Below are positions 51,338 to 60,061 of a stretch of 64,000 nucleotides of DNA, piece by piece. Both the position numbers and the translations under genes were made by a program. Location of the stretch: assembly GCF_007830615.1 (NCBI RefSeq), contig NZ_VLLI01000011.1, forward strand, positions 1 through 64,000, given 5' to 3'. Each line of letters starts with the position of its first letter. Position 1 is the first letter of the stretch. The DNA comes from Mucilaginibacter frigoritolerans. Lineage in GTDB: Bacteria; Bacteroidota; Bacteroidia; Sphingobacteriales; Sphingobacteriaceae. The notes under the pieces are model-generated. The model had not been told where the DNA came from and made no database searches. It saw only the letters and a list, made by a program, of their open reading frames with translations.

Positions 51338-52549
51338 GTGACTTTTCAGGATTTTAATTTTAACGAGCAACTTTTAGAAGGCATCTCGAGCATGGGTTTC
51401 AACAACCCAACCCCAATACAGGAGATGGCTATCCCGATCATATTAAACGGACAGGACATTATTGCCTGTGCCCAAACAGGGACAGGTAAAACAGGAGCAT
51501 ATCTGCTTCCGGTTTTAAACGCCATCAGCAACGGTAATAAACACCAGATTAATACCCTTATTTTAGCACCAACACGTGAACTGGCACAGCAGATTGACCA
51601 GCAAGTGGAGGGTTTGGCTTACTTTACAGGTATCAGCTCTATAGCCGTATTTGGTGGTGGAGATGGTTCCGCGTACGAACAACAGCGTCGAGGTATCCAG
51701 AATAATGTAAACATCATTATTGCTACTCCCGGCAGGTTGATTGCACACCTTACATCAGGCATTTTAAAACTACATCATCTTAAACATTTGGTACTGGATG
51801 AAGCCGATCGTATGCTGGATATGGGTTTTTCTGATGATATCATGAAAATTATCAGTTACCTGCCAAAGGACCGGCAAACGTTGTTGTTTTCTGCCACTAT
51901 GCCGGGGCGCATCCGCACACTGGCAAAAACAGTACTAAATAATCCCGCACAGATCAATATTGCTTTATCGCAGCCTGCAGTAGGGATTGATCAGCAGATT
52001 TACCGTGTACACGATCAGCAAAAAACACCCTTGCTGCAAATGTTGTTAAAGAATGGATCGTATGTGAGCACCATTATTTTTGCTTCGCGCAAGGAAATTG
52101 TAAAATCGCTCACCAAAGAACTAAAACAGGCAAATATTAAAGTAAGCGCCTTTCACTCCGATCTGGAGCAAAAGGAACGCGAAGATATTTTGCTGGCATT
52201 TAAAAACAGACAGCTCCCGGTTATTATCGGCACTGATGCCTTGTCACGTGGTATTGATGTGGAGGGGATAGATTTGGTAATTAATTACGATGTTCCTGGT
52301 GATCCGGAGGACTATATTCACCGTATTGGTCGTACCGCTCGTGCCGAAACTACTGGTACCGCCATCACCTTTGTAAATCATAGAGATGAGCGCAAACTCA
52401 AAAATATTGAGCAGCTAATTGAAAAGCCCATTCGTTTAATTGATGTGCCTGATGAATTAAAATCCATCGAAGCTCCTAAACAAGAGCACGACCCTAAAAA
52501 GCGGCCACAAAAGCGCCGCTGGGGCAATAAAAATAAACCTCAAAAATAA
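51338..52549 (+). CDS. DEAD-box ATP-dependent RNA helicase
   Basis: 403 residues from GTG 51338 ((M)TFQDFNFNEQLLEGISSMG), the normal Q-motif beginning; a longer frame from 51236 contains a TACCTTG promoter-like element (51308-51314) and is probably untranslated. Motifs: Q motif NPTPIQ, I AQTGTGKTGAY, Ia PTRELAQQ, II VLDEADRMLD, III SATMPG, IV IIFASRKE, V GTDALSRGIDVEGIDLVIN and VI HRIGRTARAE. The basic C-terminal tail (KKRPQKRRWGNKNKPQK) likely binds RNA. The role is probably RNA unwinding in ribosome assembly or cold adaptation. Confidence 0.95.
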   Translation: MTFQDFNFNEQLLEGISSMGFNNPTPIQEMAIPIILNGQDIIACAQTGTGKTGAYLLPVLNAISNGNKHQINTLILAPTRELAQQIDQQVEGLAYFTGISSIAVFGGGDGSAYEQQRRGIQNNVNIIIATPGRLIAHLTSGILKLHHLKHLVLDEADRMLDMGFSDDIMKIISYLPKDRQTLLFSATMPGRIRTLAKTVLNNPAQINIALSQPAVGIDQQIYRVHDQQKTPLLQMLLKNGSYVSTIIFASRKEIVKSLTKELKQANIKVSAFHSDLEQKEREDILLAFKNRQLPVIIGTDALSRGIDVEGIDLVINYDVPGDPEDYIHRIGRTARAETTGTAITFVNHRDERKLKNIEQLIEKPIRLIDVPDELKSIEAPKQEHDPKKRPQKRRWGNKNKPQK

Positions 52550-52555
52550 TTTTAC

Positions 52556-52563
52556 TATTCTTG
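52556..52563 (+). promoter_or_regulatory. -7-like element TATTCTTG, 4 nt before GH43 start
   Basis: TATTCTTG differs from TAnnTTTG at one position and ends 4 nt before ATG 52568, giving a predicted leaderless transcript. It lies in the 18-nt gap after the helicase stop codon, so read-through is also possible. Confidence 0.4.
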
Positions 52564-52567
52564 CATC

Positions 52568-53563
52568 ATGAAGAACATCATGTGGAAGGCAGCTAAGTGC
52601 GCTTTATTTTTAGCATTGATATTTCTGTCAGGCAGTTTGTCGGCACAAAAAAAAGAATTTTCAGGTAATCCTATTTTCCCGGGCTGGTACGCCGACCCGG
52701 AAGCAAAAATATTTGGTAACGAATACTGGGTTTACCCAACCTATTCAGCACCTTATCATGAGCAGGTATTTATGGACGGCTTTTCATCAACCGACCTCGT
52801 CCACTGGACAAAACACTCACATGTGCTGGATTCAAGCGCAGTAAAATGGGTGAAGAAAGCATTGTGGGCCCCGGCTATCACCCAAAAAGATGGCAAATAC
52901 TATTTGTTTTTTGGTGCGAATGATATTCATGATGATACCAAAGAAATTGGTGGAATTGGCGTTGCTGTTGCTGATAAACCCGAGGGTCCGTTTAAAGATT
53001 ATTTAGGCAAGCCGCTTATTGGCAAAATATACAATAAGGCACAACCAATAGATCAGTTTGTTTTTAAAGATGACGACGGGCAATATTATATTATTTATGG
53101 CGGATGGGGCCAATGCAACATTGCGAAGCTGAATAATGATTTTACAGGAGTAGTGCCATTTGCAGACGGTATCTCCTACAAAAATATTACGCCCAAGGAT
53201 TATGTGGAAGGTCCGGTAATGTTTAAACGTAAGGGTAAGTATTATTTAATGTGGAGCGAAGGTGGCTGGACAGGCCCCGACTACCGTGTAGCCTACGCCA
53301 TTGGCAATACCCCAACCGGTCCTTTTAAACGCATTGCCACTATTTTAAAACAGGACCCTGCCATAGCCACAGGTGCAGGCCATCATTCGGTAATTAATAT
53401 TCCCGGTACTAATGAATGGTACATTGTTTATCATCGCCGCCCATTAGGTGAAACGGACGGTAATCACCGTGTAGTTTGTATTGATAAAATGTATTTTGAT
53501 AAAGATGGCTTGATAGAACCGGTAAAGATTACCAATGAAGGCGTGGAAGAGAGGAAGTTGTAA
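52568..53563 (+). CDS. glycoside hydrolase family 43 protein, secreted
   Basis: 331 residues. The signal peptide (about 1-27, GSLSAQ) is followed by a five-bladed beta-propeller. The GH43 residues are visible: the general-base Asp in GWYADPEAKIFGNEYWVYPTYS (cited in part), the pKa-modulating Asp in PIDQFVFKDDDGQYY, and the acid Glu in VEGPVMFKRKGKYYLMWSEGG (cited in part). The late GAGHHSVI supplies the metal-site His. Enzymes of this family cleave arabinose or xylose side chains of plant polysaccharides; the exact sugar is not known. There is no SusC/D pair nearby, so it is not part of a local polysaccharide-utilisation locus. Confidence 0.93.
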   Translation: MKNIMWKAAKCALFLALIFLSGSLSAQKKEFSGNPIFPGWYADPEAKIFGNEYWVYPTYSAPYHEQVFMDGFSSTDLVHWTKHSHVLDSSAVKWVKKALWAPAITQKDGKYYLFFGANDIHDDTKEIGGIGVAVADKPEGPFKDYLGKPLIGKIYNKAQPIDQFVFKDDDGQYYIIYGGWGQCNIAKLNNDFTGVVPFADGISYKNITPKDYVEGPVMFKRKGKYYLMWSEGGWTGPDYRVAYAIGNTPTGPFKRIATILKQDPAIATGAGHHSVINIPGTNEWYIVYHRRPLGETDGNHRVVCIDKMYFDKDGLIEPVKITNEGVEERKL

Positions 53564-53570
53564 GGATTAA

Positions 53571-53616
53571 AAAAGTAAGTCATGTTGAAACAAGTTCAAC
53601 ATGACTTACTTTTATT
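53571..53616. terminator. bidirectional terminator between GH43 and cysM
   Basis: A perfect 19-bp inverted repeat (left arm 53571-53589, AAAAGTAAGTCATGTTGAA; right arm 53595-53613) with a 5-nt loop, A-rich on the left and T-rich on the right. It serves the convergent GH43 (plus) and cysM (minus) genes; the right arm touches the cysM 3' side. Confidence 0.88.
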
Positions 53617-53629
53617 ACGCTCCAATAAA

Positions 53630-54502
53630 TCACCCGAACAAATCACTGCTTAAGTACCGGTCACCACGGTCGCAGCAAATAAATACAATGGTGCCTTCTT
53701 TAAGCTCTTCAGCAAGTCTTATAGCGGCAGACATGGCACCCCCACTGCTCATCCCGGCAAAAATGCCTTCTTCCTTGGCCATCCTGCGGGCCATTAGTGT
53801 AGCCTCTTCCTGCGATATATCCATTACACGGTCAACCCTTTTGGGATCAAATATTTTAGGCAGATATTCCACCGGCCAGCGGCGGATACCCGGTATAGAC
53901 GAATTCTCTGTAGGCTGACAGCCTATTATCTGCACATCTGGATTCTTTTCTTTTAAAAACAGGGAGTTACCCATAATGGTACCCGTAGTACCCATCGCAC
54001 TTACAAAATGGGTTATCTTCCCTTCAGTACCGCGCCAAATTTCGGGCCCCGTAGTTTTGTAATGGGCCAGGTAACAATCCGGATTGGCAAACTGGTTCAG
54101 TAAAAAATATTCGCCACTAGCGCCCTTTTCTTCGGCATAATCTCGGCAAAGTTCAATATTATCTAGCAAAGTTACTTTGGCGCCAAATGCTTCCATGGTT
54201 AAAGTACGTTCGCGAGTTGAATTGGCCGGCATTACCAGCTCAATTTCCAGTCCGTACAAAGATGCTATCATAGCCAACGCAATGCCTGTATTACCGCTTG
54301 TAGCCTCAACCAGCTTCGTTCCGTTTTTAATATCGCCACGTTCCATGGCACTGCGTACCATATTTAACGCAGCACGATCCTTTACACTACCACCGGGGTT
54401 ATTTCCTTCCAGTTTGGCAAAAATGCGTACGTTGGGGTTGGGGTTAAGTCTTTTTATTTCGGCAATCGGCGTATTGCCTATCAGATCAATTATACCTGCC
54501 AT
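53630..54502 (-). CDS. cysM: cysteine synthase B (O-acetylserine sulfhydrylase)
   Basis: A PLP enzyme that forms cysteine from O-acetylserine and sulfide or thiosulfate. 290 residues. The PLP-lysine motif is GSVKDRAALNM (about 40), the substrate loop is ATSGNTGIALA, and ENSSIPGIRRWPVEYLP and SSGGAMSAAIRLAEE complete the pattern. ISQEEATLMARRMAKEEGIF is conserved in the CysM type. It starts 6 nt after the serine acetyltransferase stop, so the two pathway enzymes are produced together. Confidence 0.96.
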   Translation of the reverse strand: MAGIIDLIGNTPIAEIKRLNPNPNVRIFAKLEGNNPGGSVKDRAALNMVRSAMERGDIKNGTKLVEATSGNTGIALAMIASLYGLEIELVMPANSTRERTLTMEAFGAKVTLLDNIELCRDYAEEKGASGEYFLLNQFANPDCYLAHYKTTGPEIWRGTEGKITHFVSAMGTTGTIMGNSLFLKEKNPDVQIIGCQPTENSSIPGIRRWPVEYLPKIFDPKRVDRVMDISQEEATLMARRMAKEEGIFAGMSSGGAMSAAIRLAEELKEGTIVFICCDRGDRYLSSDLFG

Positions 54503-54508
54503 GATATT

Positions 54509-55318
54509 TTAAACTTTTGATTTATTTAACACGGTGATTTCCGGTTTATGAAACACCGTTGAATGTGCCGGAACACTTTTAGTAAGCCACACATTGCCAC
54601 CAATAACACTGTTATGCCCTATTACAGTTTCACCACCCAGAATTGTAGCTCCCGAATAAATTACCACATGATCTTCAACCGTTGGGTGCCTTTTGGTGTT
54701 TGCCATATTTTTAGCTACGCTTAGTGCTCCAAGCGTAACTCCCTGGTACAGTTTTACATGCTTACCGATAATACAGCTTTCTCCAATTACAATACCAGTG
54801 CCATGATCTATATGGAAATACTCGTCAATTTCTGCCGCCGGGTGAATATCAATACCTGTTTTGGAATGTGCATGTTCTGTAAGTATGCGGGGTAACAAGG
54901 GCACATTATGCTTGTATAAACTATTGGCCAACCGGTAAAAGGAAATAGCAAAAAATCCAGGATAAGTACGTATTACTTCAAATTCACTTTTTGCAGCAGG
55001 GTCACCGTTAAAAATAGCTTGTATGTCGGTATTTAATATAGCATATAGATCGGGAATCTGACTAAAAAACGATCGGGCCAGCTGTTCGTTATCACAATTC
55101 TGACAGGCTTTAGTAGCATTCATCACCAATACCAGCTCGTTTTCCAGTCGGGTAAATTCTGCCTTTAAATCATTAATTGATATAAATACCTGTTTTGATT
55201 GCTCCGGAAACAATAAGCGGATAACCTGCAATGCCCAGGCCGTTATTTCCTTGTTGGATGGCACGGCTTCAACATGCTGATGTTTATCAAAAATTTGCCG
55301 GTAAAATTGATCGCTCAT
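54509..55318 (-). CDS. epsC: serine O-acetyltransferase (EpsC type)
   Basis: Makes O-acetylserine from serine and acetyl-CoA, the committing step of cysteine synthesis. 269 residues. A helical N-terminal domain (about 1-150, with KACQNCDNEQLARSF) is followed by a left-handed beta-helix (about 155-260) of hexapeptide repeats: TGIDIHPAAEIDEYFHIDHGTGIVIGESCIIG (cited in part), LYQGVTLGALS, HPTVEDHVVIYSGATILGG, GHNSVIGGNVWLTKSVPAH. The catalytic His lies in the IDHGTG segment. It leads the epsC-cysM operon. Confidence 0.95.
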   Translation of the reverse strand: MSDQFYRQIFDKHQHVEAVPSNKEITAWALQVIRLLFPEQSKQVFISINDLKAEFTRLENELVLVMNATKACQNCDNEQLARSFFSQIPDLYAILNTDIQAIFNGDPAAKSEFEVIRTYPGFFAISFYRLANSLYKHNVPLLPRILTEHAHSKTGIDIHPAAEIDEYFHIDHGTGIVIGESCIIGKHVKLYQGVTLGALSVAKNMANTKRHPTVEDHVVIYSGATILGGETVIGHNSVIGGNVWLTKSVPAHSTVFHKPEITVLNKSKV

Positions 55319-55618
55319 TGTATACGTCTAAAAATTTTTATTCAATAGCAAAAAGCTATAAACCTTTCAACCCGGTAGAAAATAAAAAATGACTCCGGGA
55401 CGTAGAAATACAGGCTTTTAAACTCGATTGGTTAGATCATATTACAAGTTTATGTAAAAAAATGTTGATAGTTTGTAAAAAGACTATTTAGCAGATAGAT
55501 TTATCGGAACAATTGGCTTGCTGTTTTTTATGGCATAAAAGATTTACGCTTTGTAGCAGCTACCACGTTGATATATGATTCAGAAATATTGTAGTTTTAT
55601 AGCACCAATCCACTTAAA
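55319..55618. other. 300-nt divergent region between epsC and the NIPSNAP gene
   Basis: No coding frame is credible. On the epsC side there are two small potential hairpins in the minus-strand leader: CCCGG/CCGGG (55371-55375 with 55395-55399) and ATAGC/GCTAT (55345-55349 with 55355-55359). No known sulfur riboswitch is recognised. On the NIPSNAP side TAGTTTTA at about 55592-55599 is a weak -7-like element. Confidence 0.45.
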
Positions 55619-56413
55619 ATGAAAAGACGTTCCTTTGTAAAAGCCTCACTTATTACAACCGCTGCGGGAGCGGTAATTCCTCAAATAAGTAAATCTGCTA
55701 TAACGACTAAACAGACAGTCCGGCAATTTTATGAATTGCGTGTGTATACTTTAAAAGATGGTGAGCAACAAAGGCTGGTGGAAGAATATTTCGCCAATGC
55801 GTTTATCCCGGCCTTAAACCGTTTTGGGAGTAAACACGTAGGCTTGTTTACCGAATTGAAACCTACTGGCCAAACTAAATTATATTCTTTTATCCCCTAT
55901 AACTCATGGGATGATTTTTTAAATGTAAATGATAAACTGGCTGCCGATACAATATACCTGGCTGCCGGAGCAACTTATTTAAATGCCCCGGCAACAGCAC
56001 CGGCATATGAAAGAATTGAAAGCTCTCTTTTAAAAGCCTTTGCTCACATGCCGGTATTGCAAGTGCCCGAACATAAACAGCGCATTTTTGAGTTGCGACG
56101 TTACGAACATGCCAGTGAGGCTGCCGGGAAAAAGAAACTGGAAATGTTTAATGATGCCGGAGAGATAGATATTTTTAAACGATTAGGATTTAACCCGGTA
56201 TTTTTTGGTGAAACCATTATTGGCGATTTGCGCCCCAATTTAACCTACATGGTAAGCTTTGATGACATGGCCGCACATGATGCGCATTGGAAAGCTTTTG
56301 GCGGCGATGCCGAATGGAAAAAAATAAGTTCTATTCCTGATTATGCTGATTCAAAGCTGGTTTCGCGCATTACTTCAACTTTTATAGTACCTGCTGCTTG
56401 CTCGCAAATATAA
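55619..56413 (+). CDS. NIPSNAP family protein with Tat-type signal
   Basis: 264 residues. The N-terminus MKRRSFVKASLITTAAGAVI is a twin-arginine signal. Two NIPSNAP-type ferredoxin-like domains follow: about 38-135 (FYELRVYTLKDGEQQRLVEEYF, cited in part) and about 150-255 (QRIFELRRYEHASEAAGKKKLEMF, FFGETIIGDLRPNLTYMVSF). The activity of the family is not established. It exports folded protein to the periplasm and is paired with another Tat-signal protein 72 nt downstream, an arrangement common in Bacteroidota. Confidence 0.92.
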   Translation: MKRRSFVKASLITTAAGAVIPQISKSAITTKQTVRQFYELRVYTLKDGEQQRLVEEYFANAFIPALNRFGSKHVGLFTELKPTGQTKLYSFIPYNSWDDFLNVNDKLAADTIYLAAGATYLNAPATAPAYERIESSLLKAFAHMPVLQVPEHKQRIFELRRYEHASEAAGKKKLEMFNDAGEIDIFKRLGFNPVFFGETIIGDLRPNLTYMVSFDDMAAHDAHWKAFGGDAEWKKISSIPDYADSKLVSRITSTFIVPAACSQI

Positions 56414-56485
56414 TTGTATCAAATTGGTTGCATATTTTGATTGTGTCAATAATACACTATATTTACCTCAACCAATTTTAAAATC

Positions 56486-57361
56486 ATGACTACCAGAAGA
56501 TCATTTCTTAAAACTTCGGCTGTGCTTTCGGCTGGATTGTTAGTGGCCCCTAAATTATTTGCTTACGACAAGAAATACATAGGGCTTCAATTGTACACCG
56601 TACGCGATCACATGCAGAGTGACCCCGCGGCTACTTTAGCAAAAGTTGCACAGGTGGGTTATAACTCTGTTGAAGGTGCAACTTATACCGGTACCGAGAA
56701 GTTTTACGGAATGGACGGCGCGGGTTTCTCCAAAATTTTAAAGGATAATGGACTGATAATGCCAAGCTGCCACTATCGCTTAGGCGAGGATGGTAAAGAT
56801 ATGAAAGGTACCATATTGAATGACTGGAACAGGGCAGTTGATGATGCTGCGGCTTTAGGAATCAAATACATGGTATGCGCATGGCTATCGCCTGCAGAAC
56901 GCGGAACGCTTGAGCATTACAAAAAAATTGGCGGCGATTTAAATACCGCAGGTGAAATCTGCAAAAAAGCAGGTATCCAACTTTGCTACCATAACCACGA
57001 TTTTGAATTTATACAGGAAGATGGAAAATATCCATACGAAACCCTGCTCGCGGTTACCGATAAGAACCTGGTAAAAATGGAAATGGATATGTACTGGGTA
57101 ACCAAAGCAAAACAGGATCCAATTGCATTAATTAACGAACACCCGGGCCGTTTCCCACTGTGGCACATTAAAGATATGGACAAAACACCTGAACAGATGT
57201 TTACCGAAGTAGGCAATGGTGTTATTGATTTCAAAAAAATATTTGAACACTCCAGTAAAGCCGGATTGAAATATTTCTTTGTTGAGCAGGATAAATGCCC
57301 AGGCGAGCCTTACGATAGCATCACTAAAAGCTATAACTACATCAAAAGTAATTTAGTTTAA
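56486..57361 (+). CDS. sugar phosphate isomerase/epimerase (xylose-isomerase-like TIM barrel), Tat signal
   Basis: 291 residues. MTTRRSFLKTSAVLSAGLLV is a twin-arginine signal. The AP_endonuc_2-type TIM barrel has metal/substrate motifs CYHNHDFEF (His-x-His), KMEMDMYWV (Glu/Asp), PLWHIKDMDK (His-x-x-Asp) and FFVEQDKC (Glu). It probably isomerises or epimerises a sugar or polyol in the periplasm. The substrate is unknown; it is co-oriented with the NIPSNAP gene and ends at a terminator. Confidence 0.92.
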   Translation: MTTRRSFLKTSAVLSAGLLVAPKLFAYDKKYIGLQLYTVRDHMQSDPAATLAKVAQVGYNSVEGATYTGTEKFYGMDGAGFSKILKDNGLIMPSCHYRLGEDGKDMKGTILNDWNRAVDDAAALGIKYMVCAWLSPAERGTLEHYKKIGGDLNTAGEICKKAGIQLCYHNHDFEFIQEDGKYPYETLLAVTDKNLVKMEMDMYWVTKAKQDPIALINEHPGRFPLWHIKDMDKTPEQMFTEVGNGVIDFKKIFEHSSKAGLKYFFVEQDKCPGEPYDSITKSYNYIKSNLV

Positions 57362-57382
57362 AGATATTCAATTAATCAACTC

Positions 57383-57416
57383 AAGCCGGGTCTTCATTCG
57401 AAGGTCTGGCTTTTTT
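57383..57416 (+). terminator. intrinsic terminator after the isomerase gene
   Basis: A 13-bp stem with several G-T pairs (AAGCCGGGTCTTC with GAAGGTCTGGCTT) and an ATTC loop is followed by six T. It lies 21 nt after the stop codon. Confidence 0.82.
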
Positions 57417-57476
57417 GCGTTATAAATATTTATGGATAATAAATCGCTGTACAGTTATTTCTACGTAAGTTAAATT

Positions 57477-58022
57477 ATGAAAACAAAATCTGCCGCCTCT
57501 TCCATCCTATGTTCGCTCCTTTTAATGATAACATTTAACGGGGTGAAAGCTCAATCTGAACCAAAAGCATTAGCTGTTGGCGATACCATGCCATCATTTT
57601 CATTGGCAGATCAGAACGGGAAAGTATTTAACAGTGCAGATTATGCGGGAAAGCGTTTTTTGGTAATCTATTTTTATCCAAAGGATGAAAGCATGGTTTG
57701 TACAAAAGAGGCATGCTCATTCAGGGATAGTTTCAACGATTTCACCAAAGCGGGAGCAATGGTTATTGGCATAAATGGTGGTACAGTTACCAGCCATAAA
57801 GCATTCAGCGATCATTACAAATTACCATTTACATTATTAAGCGATCCGGATAACAAGGTGTATCACCAGTTTGGGGTGAAAAACAAAATGTTTATGACAG
57901 GGCGCGAAACATTCGTTATTGATTTACATGGCAAAGTGGTTTTTGCTTATGAAGCCATGATGCAGGGCAAAAAACATTCGGATGATGCACTTGCCTTTAT
58001 AAAGCAGCAAGGAAAGGGTTAA
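57477..58022 (+). CDS. peroxiredoxin, PrxQ/BCP type, exported
   Basis: 181 residues. A signal peptide (about 1-25, GVKAQ) is followed by an AhpC/TSA thioredoxin-fold domain. The peroxidatic and resolving cysteines lie four residues apart in MVCTKEACSFRD, the C-x4-C spacing of PrxQ. PFTLLSDPDNKVYHQFGVK is the conserved later segment. It reduces peroxides in the periplasm using thiol donors. It stands just ahead (55 nt) of the fatty-acid modification cluster, which may point to protection from lipid peroxidation; that link is inference. Confidence 0.94.
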   Translation: MKTKSAASSILCSLLLMITFNGVKAQSEPKALAVGDTMPSFSLADQNGKVFNSADYAGKRFLVIYFYPKDESMVCTKEACSFRDSFNDFTKAGAMVIGINGGTVTSHKAFSDHYKLPFTLLSDPDNKVYHQFGVKNKMFMTGRETFVIDLHGKVVFAYEAMMQGKKHSDDALAFIKQQGKG

Positions 58023-58077
58023 CAGGATGGTTTAATTAATACCTCATTTAACCTGATCTGAATAATTAACCAATGAA

Positions 58078-58812
58078 ATGACCATTATAATTGTCTTTTT
58101 CTGCTGTCACTGGTTCTTTTCCCTATTTTTCCAGACATTTTTTTTGCATCGTTATGCATCGCACAAAATGTTTAAGATGAATGTGTTTTGGGAGCGGACA
58201 TTTTACTTGGCAACTTTCATTTTTCAAGGCTCATCATTTCTTAATCCACGAGCTTATGCCATTATGCACCGTATGCATCATGCCTACAGTGATACCGAGA
58301 AGGATCCACATTCTCCTCATTTTATAAAAGATGTTTGGGGATTGATGATCCAGACTAAAAACATCTATCTCAGTTACCTCAAATATAAACAGGAGCCTGA
58401 GCCGCAGTTTCGTGATCGTTACCCCACCTGGCCTACCCTCGATTATATTGGCGATATGTGGCTTACCCGTATAGGATTTGTTTTATTCTATATTGCATTT
58501 TACATTGTTTTTGCACCTTATTGGTGGTTATATTTATTATTGCCCATTCACTTTTTTATGGGCCCATTACATGGTGCCATTGTAAACTGGTGCGGCCATA
58601 AATACGGTTACACTAATTTTGATAATGGCGATCACAGCAAAAACATGCTTCCTCTTGATTTTTTAATGATGGGCGAGCTTTTTCAGAATAATCACCATCA
58701 AAAACCTAACGATGTAAATTTTGCCAAACGCTGGTTTGAACTCGATCCATCGTATCCTATAATCAGATTGATGCACTGGATGCGAATTATTAAATTGCGT
58801 AAAACAACCTGA
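58078..58812 (+). CDS. membrane fatty acid desaturase-like protein
   Basis: 244 residues, a short acyl-CoA/acyl-lipid desaturase of the stearoyl-desaturase group. The three His boxes are FLHRYASH (HxxxxH), HRMHHAYSD (HxxHH) and FQNNHHQKPND (x-NxHH). There are four membrane helices and no cytochrome b5 domain. It uses a di-iron centre and O2 to introduce a double bond into acyl chains. It is the first gene of a seven-gene run to the window end, with gaps of 5 nt and an 8-nt overlap in the next two junctions. Confidence 0.9.
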   Translation: MTIIIVFFCCHWFFSLFFQTFFLHRYASHKMFKMNVFWERTFYLATFIFQGSSFLNPRAYAIMHRMHHAYSDTEKDPHSPHFIKDVWGLMIQTKNIYLSYLKYKQEPEPQFRDRYPTWPTLDYIGDMWLTRIGFVLFYIAFYIVFAPYWWLYLLLPIHFFMGPLHGAIVNWCGHKYGYTNFDNGDHSKNMLPLDFLMMGELFQNNHHQKPNDVNFAKRWFELDPSYPIIRLMHWMRIIKLRKTT

Positions 58813-58817
58813 ACTTT

Positions 58818-59153
58818 ATGATCACTACCTTAAAAGTTTTTTTTACCCTGCTGTTTGTATGGATGTGTTACGTGGTAATCAATACCAGCATCAACAGCAA
58901 CCTGTTTAAAGAATGGGATTTTTTGGGATCAATACCCTGGATGCGGGCAACCCTTTGGGATTTTTATGCCAATGTAACCATCATTTTTTTCTGGCTTTGT
59001 TATAAGGAGAAAAGTATAGTGTTAAAAGTGGTTTGGTTAATATTATTAGTAGCTTTAGGTAGTATAGCCAGTTGTGCTTATGTACTTATCCAGCTTTTAA
59101 AATTAAAACCCGGCGAGGGTCTTAAGGAATTTTTCAGTAAACAAAATGGATAA
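58818..59153 (+). CDS. DUF1475-like small membrane protein
   Basis: 111 residues with three membrane helices (about 5-25, 45-65 and 70-95). The segments VINTSINSNLFKEW, SIPWMRATLWDFYANV and the final helix with VWLILLVALGSIASCAYVLIQLL (cited in part) resemble the DUF1475 group. The function is unknown. It lies 5 nt after the desaturase and overlaps the DUF1295 gene by 8 nt, so it is surely part of the lipid cluster. Confidence 0.75.
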   Translation: MITTLKVFFTLLFVWMCYVVINTSINSNLFKEWDFLGSIPWMRATLWDFYANVTIIFFWLCYKEKSIVLKVVWLILLVALGSIASCAYVLIQLLKLKPGEGLKEFFSKQNG

Positions 59154-59940
59154 TCAATCAATAGTTAGTTTAGTAATTTATAGCCTGCTTGCTTGCTGCG
59201 GCATTATGGTGATAGTGTGGTTTTGGGCACATAAAATAAAAAATGCCGGTGTGGTTGATATTTTTTGGTCGTATAACTTCCCGGTAATTGCTATTATTTT
59301 ATTGTTGTTTGCACCCGGATTTGAAACCCGCAAATTGCTTATTTGCAGCATGGTTATTATTGCAGGCTTTCGTTTAGGAACACATTTGGCCGTTAGGATT
59401 ACGAAACACCTGAACGAGGAAGAGGGCCGTTACCAGCAATTGCGTAACGAGTGGGCACCCAATGCCGAAAAGAAGTTCTTTTTCTTTTTTCAATTCCAGG
59501 CTATATCAAATGTATTGCTGGCCATCCCGTTTTTTATCATCACACTAAATACCGCTAAGCAGCTTTCTCCATTTGAATATGCCGGTGCGGCTTTGTGGCT
59601 GATAAGTGTTTTAGGCGAAGCTATTGCCGATGCACAATTGGCGGCATTTAAAAAAAATCCGGATAACAAAGGAAAGATCTGCGATACGGGCCTTTGGGGA
59701 TACTCCAGGCATCCTAATTATTTTTTTGAGTGGCTGATGTGGTTATCCTACTTTGCATTTGCCCTGGCATCGCCTTATGGCTATTTGGCTATCATTAGTC
59801 CAGCTATCATTTTGTATTTGCTGTTGAAGGTAACAGGTATCCCGGCTACAGAGGCGCAATCCCTTCGTTCAAAAGGTGAGGCATTTAAGCTGTATCAGCA
59901 AAAAACGAGTGTTTTTATACCCTGGTTTAAAAGGAGTTGA
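59146..59940 (+). CDS. DUF1295 (steroid 5-alpha-reductase-like, COG3752) membrane protein
   Basis: 264 residues with six membrane helices. It carries the ICMT/steroid-reductase type cofactor motif LWGYSRHPNYFFEW and the C-terminal GIPATEAQSLRSKGEAFKLYQ. Homologues may be NAD(P)H-dependent reductases of lipid double bonds or methyltransferase-like; the activity is not settled. In Proteobacteria COG3752 genes are linked to CFA-type methyltransferase, COG2907 and DUF1365 genes, as they are here. Its start overlaps DUF1475. Confidence 0.9.
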   Translation: MDNQSIVSLVIYSLLACCGIMVIVWFWAHKIKNAGVVDIFWSYNFPVIAIILLLFAPGFETRKLLICSMVIIAGFRLGTHLAVRITKHLNEEEGRYQQLRNEWAPNAEKKFFFFFQFQAISNVLLAIPFFIITLNTAKQLSPFEYAGAALWLISVLGEAIADAQLAAFKKNPDNKGKICDTGLWGYSRHPNYFFEWLMWLSYFAFALASPYGYLAIISPAIILYLLLKVTGIPATEAQSLRSKGEAFKLYQQKTSVFIPWFKRS

Positions 59941-60061
59941 AATAAAAATAGAGCTTATGGCTCTAAAAATTTCGGTTTTCAAAATCCAACGTTATGGCAA
60001 TAACGTAAATCTTTAAAACTACAATTAATAAAAACAACCCCTAAAAACCAAACCTGTGCAC

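Noticed and set aside
59946..59970. Small AGAGC/GCTCT hairpin after the DUF1295 gene
   Set aside because: Five base pairs with A-rich rather than T-rich downstream sequence; not a convincing terminator.
59957..60016. 19-codon frame between the DUF1295 and methyltransferase genes
   Set aside because: No signal, no conserved pattern; likely chance.
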